Positions 1-5,605 of a stretch of 5,830 nucleotides of DNA are shown piece after piece (positions within the stretch are counted from its first letter, which is position 1; each line of letters opens with the position of its first letter). A program made the position numbers and the translations under genes. Under the pieces are notes generated by a model, which saw nothing but the letters and a program-made list of their open reading frames with translations, was not told where the DNA came from and did no database searches. The DNA comes from Planctomycetota bacterium. Lineage in GTDB: Bacteria; Planctomycetota; Phycisphaerae; WQYP01; JAJZKY01. The stretch is from assembly GCA_021803885.1 (NCBI GenBank), contig JAJZKY010000336.1, positions 1 through 5,830 on the forward strand. The letters run 5' to 3'.

Positions 1-150
1 AGTTATATTTATCCTGGATTGATATGGGTTGAACATGCACCGATTATCCTGCTGTTTATTCTTGAGGCCTTTATTCCCACGCTCCGATGGTTCCCCCCGG
101 TCGCACCGGCCGTCCCAGCCACCAACCCCAAGTTGCCGGGGGCTTTGTGA
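1..150 (+). CDS. C-terminal end of an unidentified membrane protein (5' end outside window)
   Basis: Frame 1 is open from the first base to a TGA at 148-150, encoding the last 49 residues of a protein that begins upstream of the window. The fragment has a hydrophobic segment (about residues 14-27, APIILLFILEAF) that could be a final membrane helix. A proline-rich tail follows (WFPPVAPAVPATNPKLPGAL). The TGA overlaps the ATG of the following glycosyltransferase gene in a TGATG junction, which supports both this stop and that start and suggests translational coupling. I do not recognise the family. The neighbour makes a cell-envelope sugar-transfer role possible, but this is inference. The chance that a 49-codon open frame arises randomly is the main doubt; the junction argues against it. 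Confidence 0.6.
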   Translation, partial: SYIYPGLIWVEHAPIILLFILEAFIPTLRWFPPVAPAVPATNPKLPGAL

Positions 151-869
151 TGGATGATGCCACCGAATTGAAGCTTTCCGGCCGATCCGTGGTCGTAATT
201 ATCCCTGCCCTTAATGAACAGGCCTCCATCGGGCAGGTGGTGCGGGCCGTGCCGCGTTGGGTTAAGCGGATCATCGTGTGCGATAACGGCTCCACCGATG
301 CCACCGCGCAGGAGGCAGCCTCCGCAGGTGCCGAGGTGATTCATGTGCCGGAGCGCGGCTACGGGCGTGCATGCCTGGCGGGATGCGCCGCCGCCACCGA
401 TGCCGACATTTTAGTTTTTGTCGATGGTGATTTGAGCGACTACCCGCAGCACATGGACGCTTTGGTCGCACCCATTGCAGATGACCGGGCGGATATGGTT
501 CTCGGGTCCCGCACCATGGGCAAGCGCCAGCGCGGTGCCCTGTTGCCGCAGCAACGCTTTGGCGGCTTTTTGGCATGCTTCCTGATTCGTTTACTGTGGC
601 ATCACCGTTATACCGACCTTGGGCCCTTTCGTGCGATTCGCAAAACGGCTTACGATCGGCTCAATATGGATGATCAAAACTTCGGCTGGACGGTTCAAAT
701 GCAAATACGGGCCGTGGTGGCGGGGTTGCGCATTATAGAAGTCCCGGTCGACTACCGACGCCGGATTGGACGGTCCAAAATTTCTGGCACGATTCGGGGT
801 GTCATTGGTGCGGGGACCAAGATTTTTTACACCATTGGTGCCGAGCTCTTCGCCACCCGCCGAAAGTGA
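150..869 (+). CDS. Family 2 glycosyltransferase, DPM/DPG-synthase-like
   Basis: This 239-residue protein is a GT-A fold glycosyltransferase. The family usually moves a sugar from a nucleotide sugar to a polyprenyl or dolichyl phosphate at the inner face of the membrane. The N-terminus shows the nucleotide-binding strand and loop IIPALNEQASIG (18-28) and CDNGSTDAT (44-52). The metal-binding DxD motif is VDGD (91-94). Further conserved blocks are GSRTMGKRQ (119-127), TDLGPFRAIR (155-164), FGWTVQMQ (178-185) and the C-terminal EVPVDYRRRIGRSKISGT (197-214), all typical of this subgroup. There is no C-terminal membrane domain, so it is a short single-domain member. ATG 150 is chosen over an in-frame ATG at 87 because it overlaps the upstream stop (TGATG), lies about 7 nt after a GGGGG stretch (138-142), and fits where the family normally begins. 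Donor and acceptor cannot be read from the sequence. Confidence 0.9.
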   Translation: MDDATELKLSGRSVVVIIPALNEQASIGQVVRAVPRWVKRIIVCDNGSTDATAQEAASAGAEVIHVPERGYGRACLAGCAAATDADILVFVDGDLSDYPQHMDALVAPIADDRADMVLGSRTMGKRQRGALLPQQRFGGFLACFLIRLLWHHRYTDLGPFRAIRKTAYDRLNMDDQNFGWTVQMQIRAVVAGLRIIEVPVDYRRRIGRSKISGTIRGVIGAGTKIFYTIGAELFATRRK

Positions 870-892
870 TCGCCACACTCACTTCAATTGGC

Positions 893-898
893 GGAGGG
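893..898 (+). promoter_or_regulatory. Ribosome binding site for the 27-codon ORF
   Basis: GGAGGG lies 8 nt before ATG 907. It is one of the best Shine-Dalgarno matches in the window, although no recognised gene follows. This is the main reason to take the small ORF downstream seriously. Confidence 0.4.
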
Positions 899-906
899 TG
901 AATCAT

Positions 907-990
907 ATGGCCGCCGCCCTTGAACTTACCTTGCCGCATTTGATGAATATGGCTCGGGTTGGCGTTGCGCCATCGGCGTGCAGGCAATGA
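907..990 (+). CDS. Possible small ORF (27 aa) or 5' remnant of a broken gene
   Basis: This 27-codon ORF (MAAALELTLPHLMNMARV...) begins 37 nt after the glycosyltransferase stop and sits behind a strong GGAGGG site. It ends in a TGA that overlaps the ATG of the next small ORF (ATGA, 987-990). I do not recognise the peptide; it may form a short amphipathic helix. It could be a true small or leader peptide, or the start of a longer gene whose frame has been lost. Frame 3, which continues downstream, is open from 924, so a one-base indel between about 924 and 987 could join the two. It could also be chance. Confidence 0.25.
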   Translation: MAAALELTLPHLMNMARVGVAPSACRQ

Positions 991-1148
991 CATCAGTCGA
1001 TGGCCGTATGAGCAAGGGCCATGGTGCGGGCCAGCCGCCAAGAATATGTTGCGATACACCGGAAATGGCTGCCTGCGACAGAATGTGTCGCGAAGGCATC
1101 TATCGCCGGCTCCATGTCAATATTGCGGTCAACTGCAATCTCGCATAG
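987..1148 (+). CDS. Possible small Cys-containing ORF (53 aa) or gene remnant
   Basis: This ORF of 53 codons starts at an ATG overlapping the stop of the preceding small ORF and ends at TAG 1146-1148. It contains five cysteines (residues 21, 22, 30, 34 and 50). The end, RRLHVNIAVNCNLA, faintly recalls the strand leading to the first cysteine of radical SAM cluster motifs, but the protein stops before a CxxxCxxC could be completed, so no such function is claimed. The frame is open without a start codon back to 924. After the TAG the same frame stays open into the zinc-finger gene at 1194, so one amber codon separates the two. It is either a small gene or a decayed remnant; I cannot decide. Confidence 0.25.
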   Translation: MTSVDGRMSKGHGAGQPPRICCDTPEMAACDRMCREGIYRRLHVNIAVNCNLA

Positions 1149-1193
1149 GCTTTATTTGATTGGTTTACAGCGTCCAACGGTAATGTAAATTTT

Positions 1194-1484
1194 ATGTCGC
1201 TCAAGCGAGATTATTGTATTAATCATCCGGATCGACTTGCAGTCGGTCGCTGTGTCATCACCCACCGTCCCATCTGCACTGAATGTTCAACACAATACGA
1301 TGGCGTCAATTACAGCCGCGAGGGATTGGAAATCCTGCGACGGTCGCGTAGTGCGTCGGGCCGGGGTCTATGGTTGTGGCGAAATATGTGGCTGTTGATC
1401 TTCTCGCTTCTTTCGCCGCTGGTGGCTATTGAGATGGGCGCGTGCCTGTATTTGCTGTTTATTCATCTGATGCAGCACCGCTGA
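1194..1484 (+). CDS. Small B-box-like zinc-finger membrane protein
   Basis: This 96-residue protein has an N-terminal cysteine/histidine domain (residues 8-44) and a hydrophobic C-terminal region (about 65-92) that should form one or two membrane helices. The pattern is C8-x2-H11-x8-C20-x7-C28-x2-C31, with HPDRLAVGRC and RPICTEC resembling bacterial B-box zinc fingers. Those normally carry eight ligands in a cross-brace. Here C8, H11, C28 and C31 would complete the first zinc site. In the second site only C20 remains, with T23, S41 and G44 at the expected cysteine positions; H24 may partly compensate. The role is unknown; such domains usually mediate protein contacts. ATG 1194 is the only start codon between the in-frame TAG at 1146 and the first ligand. 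It has no clear Shine-Dalgarno site and lies in an AT-rich stretch. It is 60 nt upstream of the next gene and probably leads the cluster. Confidence 0.75.
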   Translation: MSLKRDYCINHPDRLAVGRCVITHRPICTECSTQYDGVNYSREGLEILRRSRSASGRGLWLWRNMWLLIFSLLSPLVAIEMGACLYLLFIHLMQHR

Positions 1485-1505
1485 CGCCGGGGCGGTTACA
1501 TAGAT

Positions 1506-1522
1506 GGGCGTCTCCAGCGCCC
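1506..1522 (+). repeat. Short inverted repeat between two genes
   Basis: GGGCG (1506-1510) pairs with CGCCC (1518-1522) around a 7-nt loop, with one possible extra G-U pair. It lies in the 60-nt gap just upstream of the GGAGGAG ribosome binding site. There is no T-run, so it is not a typical intrinsic terminator. It might modestly affect messenger stability or ribosome access, or be chance. Confidence 0.2.
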
Positions 1523-1528
1523 TGTAAT

Positions 1529-1535
1529 GGAGGAG
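1529..1535 (+). promoter_or_regulatory. Strong ribosome binding site deciding a TTG start
   Basis: GGAGGAG lies 9 nt before TTG 1545. An in-frame TAG at 1539-1541 excludes any upstream start, and the next in-frame ATG is 18 codons inside the protein. This site therefore identifies TTG as the initiation codon. Confidence 0.75.
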
Positions 1536-1544
1536 AATTAGCTT

Positions 1545-2345
1545 TTGTCGCTGTCTGCCGAAGATTACTTTCCTGAATCAGAGCAATTCGCCGCTTTGAT
1601 GGACAGCGCTATTGAATTGACCCGCGATTCTGCCGGATGGTTTGTGCCCGCTTACATCTTGGCCAATGCGCCGCTGGCGCTGGCTTTAATTGTGGGTCTT
1701 AATGCCATAAGCGCTCATGATGCGGGTTTGGCTTTGATGGGTGCAGTGTTGGCGACGCTGGCATTCCCCTGGCGGTGGGTGGTGCTCGCCGTCATGCAGC
1801 GTCGGTTATTGTTGACCATATCGCCCAAATTGAATCTGCCGCTTTGGCGTCGAATGTGGAGCATTATCGTGCTTAAGTTTATGCTCTGTGGAATTGGCAT
1901 CTCTGCCGCCTTCATCGCACTTATTCCATCCATGGCCTCCTTGATTGGCTCCACCTTGGCGGCCCCGTTTGTCATGGATCAGCCAAACATGAACTTTTCT
2001 ACCGTCCGTCGTCTCATCGGTATGCCCTATTCCCTTCCCCGTATCATCGCCGGTCTATTTATGATGGCGTTAATTTACTTGGTGATCAGTGGGGCGGCCT
2101 ATGCCTTCCTCGCTTTGATCGCCAAACCCATATTGCCATCATTCCTGGGCATTCACGACATGTATTTGCAGCTTATGGTGCAAAGCCGCGCCTTTGGTTT
2201 TGCCGTCTCTGCGTTGTGTTTGGTGCCGATCGATATGTTTTGGATTGCGGCGGGGGTTCTGCTAAGTCAGCAAATTGGGTTCCGCCAGACGGGTGCAGAC
2301 CTGAAGGCCCGTCTGCTGGCGATGGCAGGAGAATCATCGTCATGA
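1545..2345 (+). CDS. Polytopic integral membrane protein of unknown function
   Basis: The 266-residue product begins at TTG behind a strong ribosome binding site. After a soluble, acidic N-terminus of about 25 residues (SAEDYFPESEQ) there are roughly five hydrophobic segments, near residues 31-54, 60-87, 105-140, 165-197 and 215-243. Basic residues flank several of them (MQRR at 84-87, LWRR at 100-103). The C-terminus (ADLKARLLAMAGESSS) is probably cytoplasmic. I see no catalytic motif and cannot assign a family; the layout resembles the generic multi-helix membrane proteins found beside MoxR/DUF58 gene sets. The TGA at 2343-2345 overlaps the ATG of the DUF4129 gene (ATGA), so the two are probably co-translated and may form one membrane complex. 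That is inference from context. Confidence 0.8.
   Translation: MSLSAEDYFPESEQFAALMDSAIELTRDSAGWFVPAYILANAPLALALIVGLNAISAHDAGLALMGAVLATLAFPWRWVVLAVMQRRLLLTISPKLNLPLWRRMWSIIVLKFMLCGIGISAAFIALIPSMASLIGSTLAAPFVMDQPNMNFSTVRRLIGMPYSLPRIIAGLFMMALIYLVISGAAYAFLALIAKPILPSFLGIHDMYLQLMVQSRAFGFAVSALCLVPIDMFWIAAGVLLSQQIGFRQTGADLKARLLAMAGESSS
2327..2331 (+). promoter_or_regulatory. Ribosome binding site for the DUF4129 gene
   Basis: AGGAG lies 10 nt before ATG 2342 and inside the end of the preceding gene. It favours ATG 2342 over ATG 2348, which would be 16 nt away, and over in-frame starts further upstream such as ATG 2216. Confidence 0.6.
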
Positions 2346-3175
2346 GGATGGGTGCTTTGATATTGCTATGGTTCGTACTGGCGGTCACATGGGTGCCGTC
2401 GAGGGGGCTGGCGGTATCGGCTGTATCACACAGGCGATTGGACCGGATTCTCCAATTGCCGCAATACCGGCGCTGGAGAATTCATCACGGTTATCGCACA
2501 GCGACCCATAACCCCGTGTTTAAGTTACTTGACCGCATGTATCACAACTTCAAACGCACCATTATTAATCCGCTGCTGAAGTGGCTGCATTGGAAATGGC
2601 ACATTAAAAGAACAAGCAACGGGAGGAATGAACACTATGGCCATCGTGATGGTGCATCCGGGGCATGGGGTTTGGGTTCGGCCGCCGGCGCTTTTGGAAA
2701 ATTGCTCCTGTGCGTGCTCGCGCTCGTTGCCATGGGGCTTGGTGGTTGGATTGTGTGGACAATTTGGAGTCAGCGGCGGGGAACGGCGGAAGAATCAGCG
2801 GTCGTACCTCCGGTGGTCAATGTGAAAAAAGCACTCAACGAGGGCGATGCCTTGGCGCAAAATGCCGATGCGTGGCTGAGCTTGGCGCAGCAGTTGGGAC
2901 AGGACGGCGATTGGCGAATGGCCTATCGGGCCATGTATCTGGCCCTGCTCTCTGGTCTGCATGAGACGGGTCGAATTCATTTTCGCAAGTCGCTTACCAA
3001 TCATGCGTATGTCAATCGGTATCGTGGTCCCAGGGAGGAAATTCAAATCTTTTCCACCTTAACTGACATCTTCGACCGCGTCTGGTACGGCGATAAGCCG
3101 GTTCCGGCAGAAACCCGGGCGGGGATTGATATGCAAATGAAGGTGCTGCTCAAGCCGCCGGTGGCCCATGCGTAA
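2342..3175 (+). CDS. DUF4129 domain membrane protein
   Basis: This 277-residue protein has an N-terminal signal or anchor segment (residues 3-26, GALILLWFVLAVTWVPSRGLAV). A strongly basic and aromatic segment follows (30-103), which includes LPQYRRW (39-45), like the start of many DUF4129 proteins. Next come a second membrane helix (119-143) and the DUF4129 domain (about 168-255). The domain is recognised from WRMAYRAMYLALLSGLH (191-207), GRIHFRKSLTNHAYV (210-224) and FDRVWYGDKP (244-253), which match the family's alanine/leucine helix, the Arg-Phe...Thr-Asn stretch and the F-x-x-x-WYG signature. This domain also forms the C-terminus of TgpA-type transglutaminases; its own activity is not known and no catalytic triad is visible here. 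The start overlaps the upstream stop (ATGA), and its last 8 bp overlap the DUF4350 gene. It probably works with the MoxR, DUF58 and DUF4350 products at the membrane. Confidence 0.85.
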   Translation: MRMGALILLWFVLAVTWVPSRGLAVSAVSHRRLDRILQLPQYRRWRIHHGYRTATHNPVFKLLDRMYHNFKRTIINPLLKWLHWKWHIKRTSNGRNEHYGHRDGASGAWGLGSAAGAFGKLLLCVLALVAMGLGGWIVWTIWSQRRGTAEESAVVPPVVNVKKALNEGDALAQNADAWLSLAQQLGQDGDWRMAYRAMYLALLSGLHETGRIHFRKSLTNHAYVNRYRGPREEIQIFSTLTDIFDRVWYGDKPVPAETRAGIDMQMKVLLKPPVAHA

Positions 3176-4646
3176 GGTGCAAGTCTGGTTGGCTGTGGGT
3201 GCTCTGGTCGCATTGCTCCTTTGGCTGCTGACGGAAAGTCTGCTGGTCAATCTGCAGGCCGGGCGAAGTGTGCCGCTGTTTTCCGTTTACCGCTACGACC
3301 CCTTGGGCATGGCGGCATTTCGACAATATTTGCAGGACGGCGGCACACACGTACGATTGCTGAAACACCCGGCCATGAACAAAAAATGGAAGGGTGTATT
3401 AATTGATATTCAACCACCGCGGTCGGGTGGCCATCTTCTTTTGTCCGCAACTCTTTCCACGCACTATCACCCACGACTAATGCGATGGGTGCGGCGGGGC
3501 AATACGCTCCTCGAGGTCACCTATCACAATACGCATCTCACCAGACACGAAGGGTTGAGCGTTGCCCCGCTGGCCCGCCCGGGTAAAAAAAGCCAATCAC
3601 TCCCGCACAAACTGAAAAACGCGGCCGGTATTATTGGGCACCAAGGCGCAAACGCACCGCCAGCCAGGCCGTCGGCGGCTCGCGACAGTAAGCATCGGAA
3701 TGCCGAACCAGAGATCAAAAACCCCAAACCGACCGGCAAAAAGCACATTCAGCACGGCTTCAAACCAACGCAACTTCCGCCAGAAATGCATCTGCGGCAA
3801 GTCGATAAATTCTACAGTGCGCATCGCAATCCGAAGTGGTACAACTCCATTCTGATCCCGGCGCGCTGGCAGGCGTTTAATTCGTCGCCGGCCCATGCAT
3901 CAAACGCTCGCGTGCAGCCGCCCGTCTGGCTGGCAATGCCCAGTCGCTTCACGGGTTGGCAGTCCGGCCGCCAACCGGTCTGGCATCCGTTGCTGATGTA
4001 TCAGCACCAGGCACTGGCGATTGAACGCCCCTGCGGCAAAGGGCACATCGTCCTGCTTGGATCGCCATGGCCTCTGCTGAATGGCGGAATCAACCTTGGT
4101 TCCAATCTGAATTTTTTAATGAGCATTATCGGCCCTAAACCGGTCATATTTAATGAATGGGGGTTGGGGATTGGTGGCCAATTGACCACTTTGGAAATGT
4201 TTTCACAATTTGGACTCGACGCATTCGGTGTGCAGGTGTTGGTTTTGCTGGTGGCGGTGCTATGGGCAGCGCGGCGGTTTTCGCATCGGCAACATCCTTC
4301 CAACAGGGCGGTGGTGGCATCGAATGTGGAGCAGATTGCCACACTGGGACGGCTTTATCAGCAATCCATGTCGGATGCTGATTTTTGTGTGGGGGTGGCA
4401 GCCGAGGTTCAGCGGCGCCTCGCCGCCTGCATGAAAGTTCCACCCGGAAATGTTGTCGTAGCTGTCAGTCGCCTGCGTTTTGATTTGCAGGGCAGAGCCA
4501 GCGCATTGCTTTCGGATGCTGAACGCTTCCTTAAAGCCACCGATGGTAAAAACCGCCCACAGCGGGCACAAAAACTGCACTGCGCAAGATTACTGACGCA
4601 GTCGGCCATTTTATGTGAGGAGATTAAGCGTGACCGAAAATCATGA
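3168..4646 (+). CDS. DUF4350 domain membrane protein
   Basis: The 492-residue product has an N-terminal membrane helix (about 6-27) followed by FSVYRYDPLGMAAFRQYLQDGGTHVRLL split over residues 38-65, the usual start of a DUF4350 domain (SxxRxxxxGxxAFxxxLxxxG). LLLSATLS (90-97) and the later GKGHIVLLGSPWPLLNGG (290-307) fit its alpha/beta core, which resembles glutamine-amidotransferase-like folds without obvious catalytic residues. A second membrane helix lies at about 352-368, before a cytoplasmic tail with EQIATLGRLYQQS (388-400), as seen in the family. Residues about 137-205 are a Pro/Lys/Arg-rich, low-complexity insertion, and the protein is correspondingly long. ATG 3168 overlaps the DUF4129 stop by 8 bp, with no strong ribosome binding site, so translation is probably coupled. 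The 3' end overlaps the MoxR gene by 17 bp and contains its ribosome binding site. Confidence 0.8.
   Translation: MRKVQVWLAVGALVALLLWLLTESLLVNLQAGRSVPLFSVYRYDPLGMAAFRQYLQDGGTHVRLLKHPAMNKKWKGVLIDIQPPRSGGHLLLSATLSTHYHPRLMRWVRRGNTLLEVTYHNTHLTRHEGLSVAPLARPGKKSQSLPHKLKNAAGIIGHQGANAPPARPSAARDSKHRNAEPEIKNPKPTGKKHIQHGFKPTQLPPEMHLRQVDKFYSAHRNPKWYNSILIPARWQAFNSSPAHASNARVQPPVWLAMPSRFTGWQSGRQPVWHPLLMYQHQALAIERPCGKGHIVLLGSPWPLLNGGINLGSNLNFLMSIIGPKPVIFNEWGLGIGGQLTTLEMFSQFGLDAFGVQVLVLLVAVLWAARRFSHRQHPSNRAVVASNVEQIATLGRLYQQSMSDADFCVGVAAEVQRRLAACMKVPPGNVVVAVSRLRFDLQGRASALLSDAERFLKATDGKNRPQRAQKLHCARLLTQSAILCEEIKRDRKS
4617..4622 (+). promoter_or_regulatory. Ribosome binding site deciding the GTG start of the MoxR gene
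   Basis: GAGGAG lies 7 nt before GTG 4630, the ideal spacing. An alternative in-frame GTG at 4615 overlaps this site and has none of its own, so 4630 is preferred. The site sits inside the last codons of the DUF4350 gene. Confidence 0.75.
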
Positions 4647-5605
4647 AGCCGATTACAGCGCGGCCATAGAAGGGATACGGGGTATCCGTCAACGGATGGC
4701 GGAGATTATCCGCGGACAGGCGGATGTGATCGATCTGATGCTGACTGTACTTCTGGCCCGTGGCCATGGGCTCCTGGAGGGTGTGCCGGGCACAGCCAAA
4801 ACGCTTTCAGTGCGGGTGATGGCGATGCTGCTTTCAAGCCGCTTCAAACGGGTGCAGTTTACACCCGATCTTATGCCGTCGGACATTTTGGGTACCACCA
4901 TTTTTACGCCGGGAACCAATGAATTTCACCTGCATCGTGGCCCGATCTTCACCGATTTGCTGCTGGCAGATGAAATCAACCGGTCGCCAGCTAAAACGCA
5001 GGCGGCATTACTGGAGGCTATGGCCGAGCGCCACGCCACCATCGACGGCGTGCGGCATCTGCTCTCGCCTGTCTTTACCGTATTTGCCACCCAGAACCCG
5101 GTTGAATTTGAGGGTACTTATCCCCTGCCCGAAGCCCAGCAGGACCGATTCCTGATGAAAATTCGCGTGGGTTATCCGCCAGTGGAAGCTGAGGGTGAGA
5201 TATTAAAGGCGGTCCACGACGGGCATCCCCCCGACCAACTCGATGTGGGAAATATTTCACCCCTGTTGGATATTGATGGCGTAATCGGTTTGCAGCGTGT
5301 GGTGGATCGGGTGCGTGTGGAACCGGGCATTATGGCCTACATCCTCCGGATCGTCCGCTCCACGCGCGATCATGAATCGATCCAGCTCGGTGGGGGGGCC
5401 GCGGGCATCGATCGCGGTACTGACATCCGCCAAAGCCTGGGCGCTTGTGCAGGGCCGCGATTTTGTCACGCCTGACGATGTGCTGCGTGTCCTTAATCCG
5501 GTGCTGGAACATCGCATGATGCTTACCGCCGATGCGGAAATATCGGGAACCGACAAGACGGCCGTACTGGCCGATCTGGTCTCCAAGCAGGAAATTCCAC
5601 GATGA
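4630..5605 (+). CDS. MoxR family AAA+ ATPase, with a one-base frameshift
   Basis: MoxR proteins are cytoplasmic AAA+ ATPases thought to act as chaperones or remodelers for membrane and von Willebrand A partners. Visible motifs are Walker A GVPGTAKT (51-58), Walker B LLADEINR (111-118) and a sensor 1 region FATQNPVEFEGTYPLPEAQ (152-170) with the arginine finger DRF (172-174). The frame from GTG 4630 runs to a TGA at 5473-5475, giving a 281-residue product that turns non-homologous after residue 256. Immediately after a run of seven G (5392-5398), the next frame continues with GPRASIAVLTSAKAWAL and RDFVTPDDVLRVLNPVLEHR, which are the conserved sensor 2 and lid regions. It ends at TGA 5603-5605. 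Removing one G gives a 324-residue protein of normal family length. As written, the protein lacks the sensor 2 arginine and lid. The start overlaps DUF4350 by 17 bp, and the restored stop overlaps the DUF58 start (ATGA). Confidence 0.9.
5392..5398 (+). other. Run of seven G at the MoxR frameshift site
   Basis: The codons before the shift read CTC GGT GGG GGG, and family-consistent reading continues with CCG CGG GCA (PRA). That requires skipping one G, so the sequence has one base too many. A homopolymer is the commonest place for sequencing indels, phase-variable mutation and polymerase slippage. These cannot be separated from one sequence. Confidence 0.8.
5589..5592 (+). promoter_or_regulatory. 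Ribosome binding site for the DUF58 gene
   Basis: AGGA lies 9 nt before ATG 5602, within the last codons of the frameshift-corrected MoxR gene. It is moderate in strength and is aided by the ATGA overlap. Confidence 0.45.

Noticed and set aside
87..149. Longer glycosyltransferase starting at ATG 87
   Set aside because: The extra 21 residues (MVPPGRTGRPS...) are unlike the family's N-terminus. They overlap the open frame of the upstream gene, and the TGATG junction points to ATG 150.
864..893. Inverted repeats AAGTGA/TCACTT (864-869, 879-884) and CGCCA/TGGCG (871-875, 889-893) at the end of the glycosyltransferase gene, as a terminator
   Set aside because: The stems are only 5-6 bp, they overlap each other and the stop codon, and no T-run follows. 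They do not meet the form of an intrinsic terminator.
802..1059. Minus-strand ORF across the gap after the glycosyltransferase
   Set aside because: It overlaps the end of a clear plus-strand gene, has no ribosome binding site or recognisable motif, and its composition is that of an antisense shadow.
1164..1191. Promoter with -35 TTTACA (1164-1169) and -10 TAAATT (1186-1191), spacer 16 nt
   Set aside because: The expected transcript start would fall a few bases inside the zinc-finger gene's only start codon, so it could not express that gene. The AT-richness alone is weak support.
4001..4609. Several minus-strand ORFs of about 66-113 codons antisense to DUF4350
   Set aside because: All lie entirely within a well-supported plus-strand gene, and are rich in Pro, Ser, Thr and Arg as expected for antisense frames. 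They have no family resemblance.
5297..5605. Separate 102-residue gene in frame 2
   Set aside because: Its useful part from the G run onward is the sensor 2 and lid of MoxR. Before that point frame 2 is a shadow of the frame 1 coding sequence, so this is one frameshifted gene and not two.
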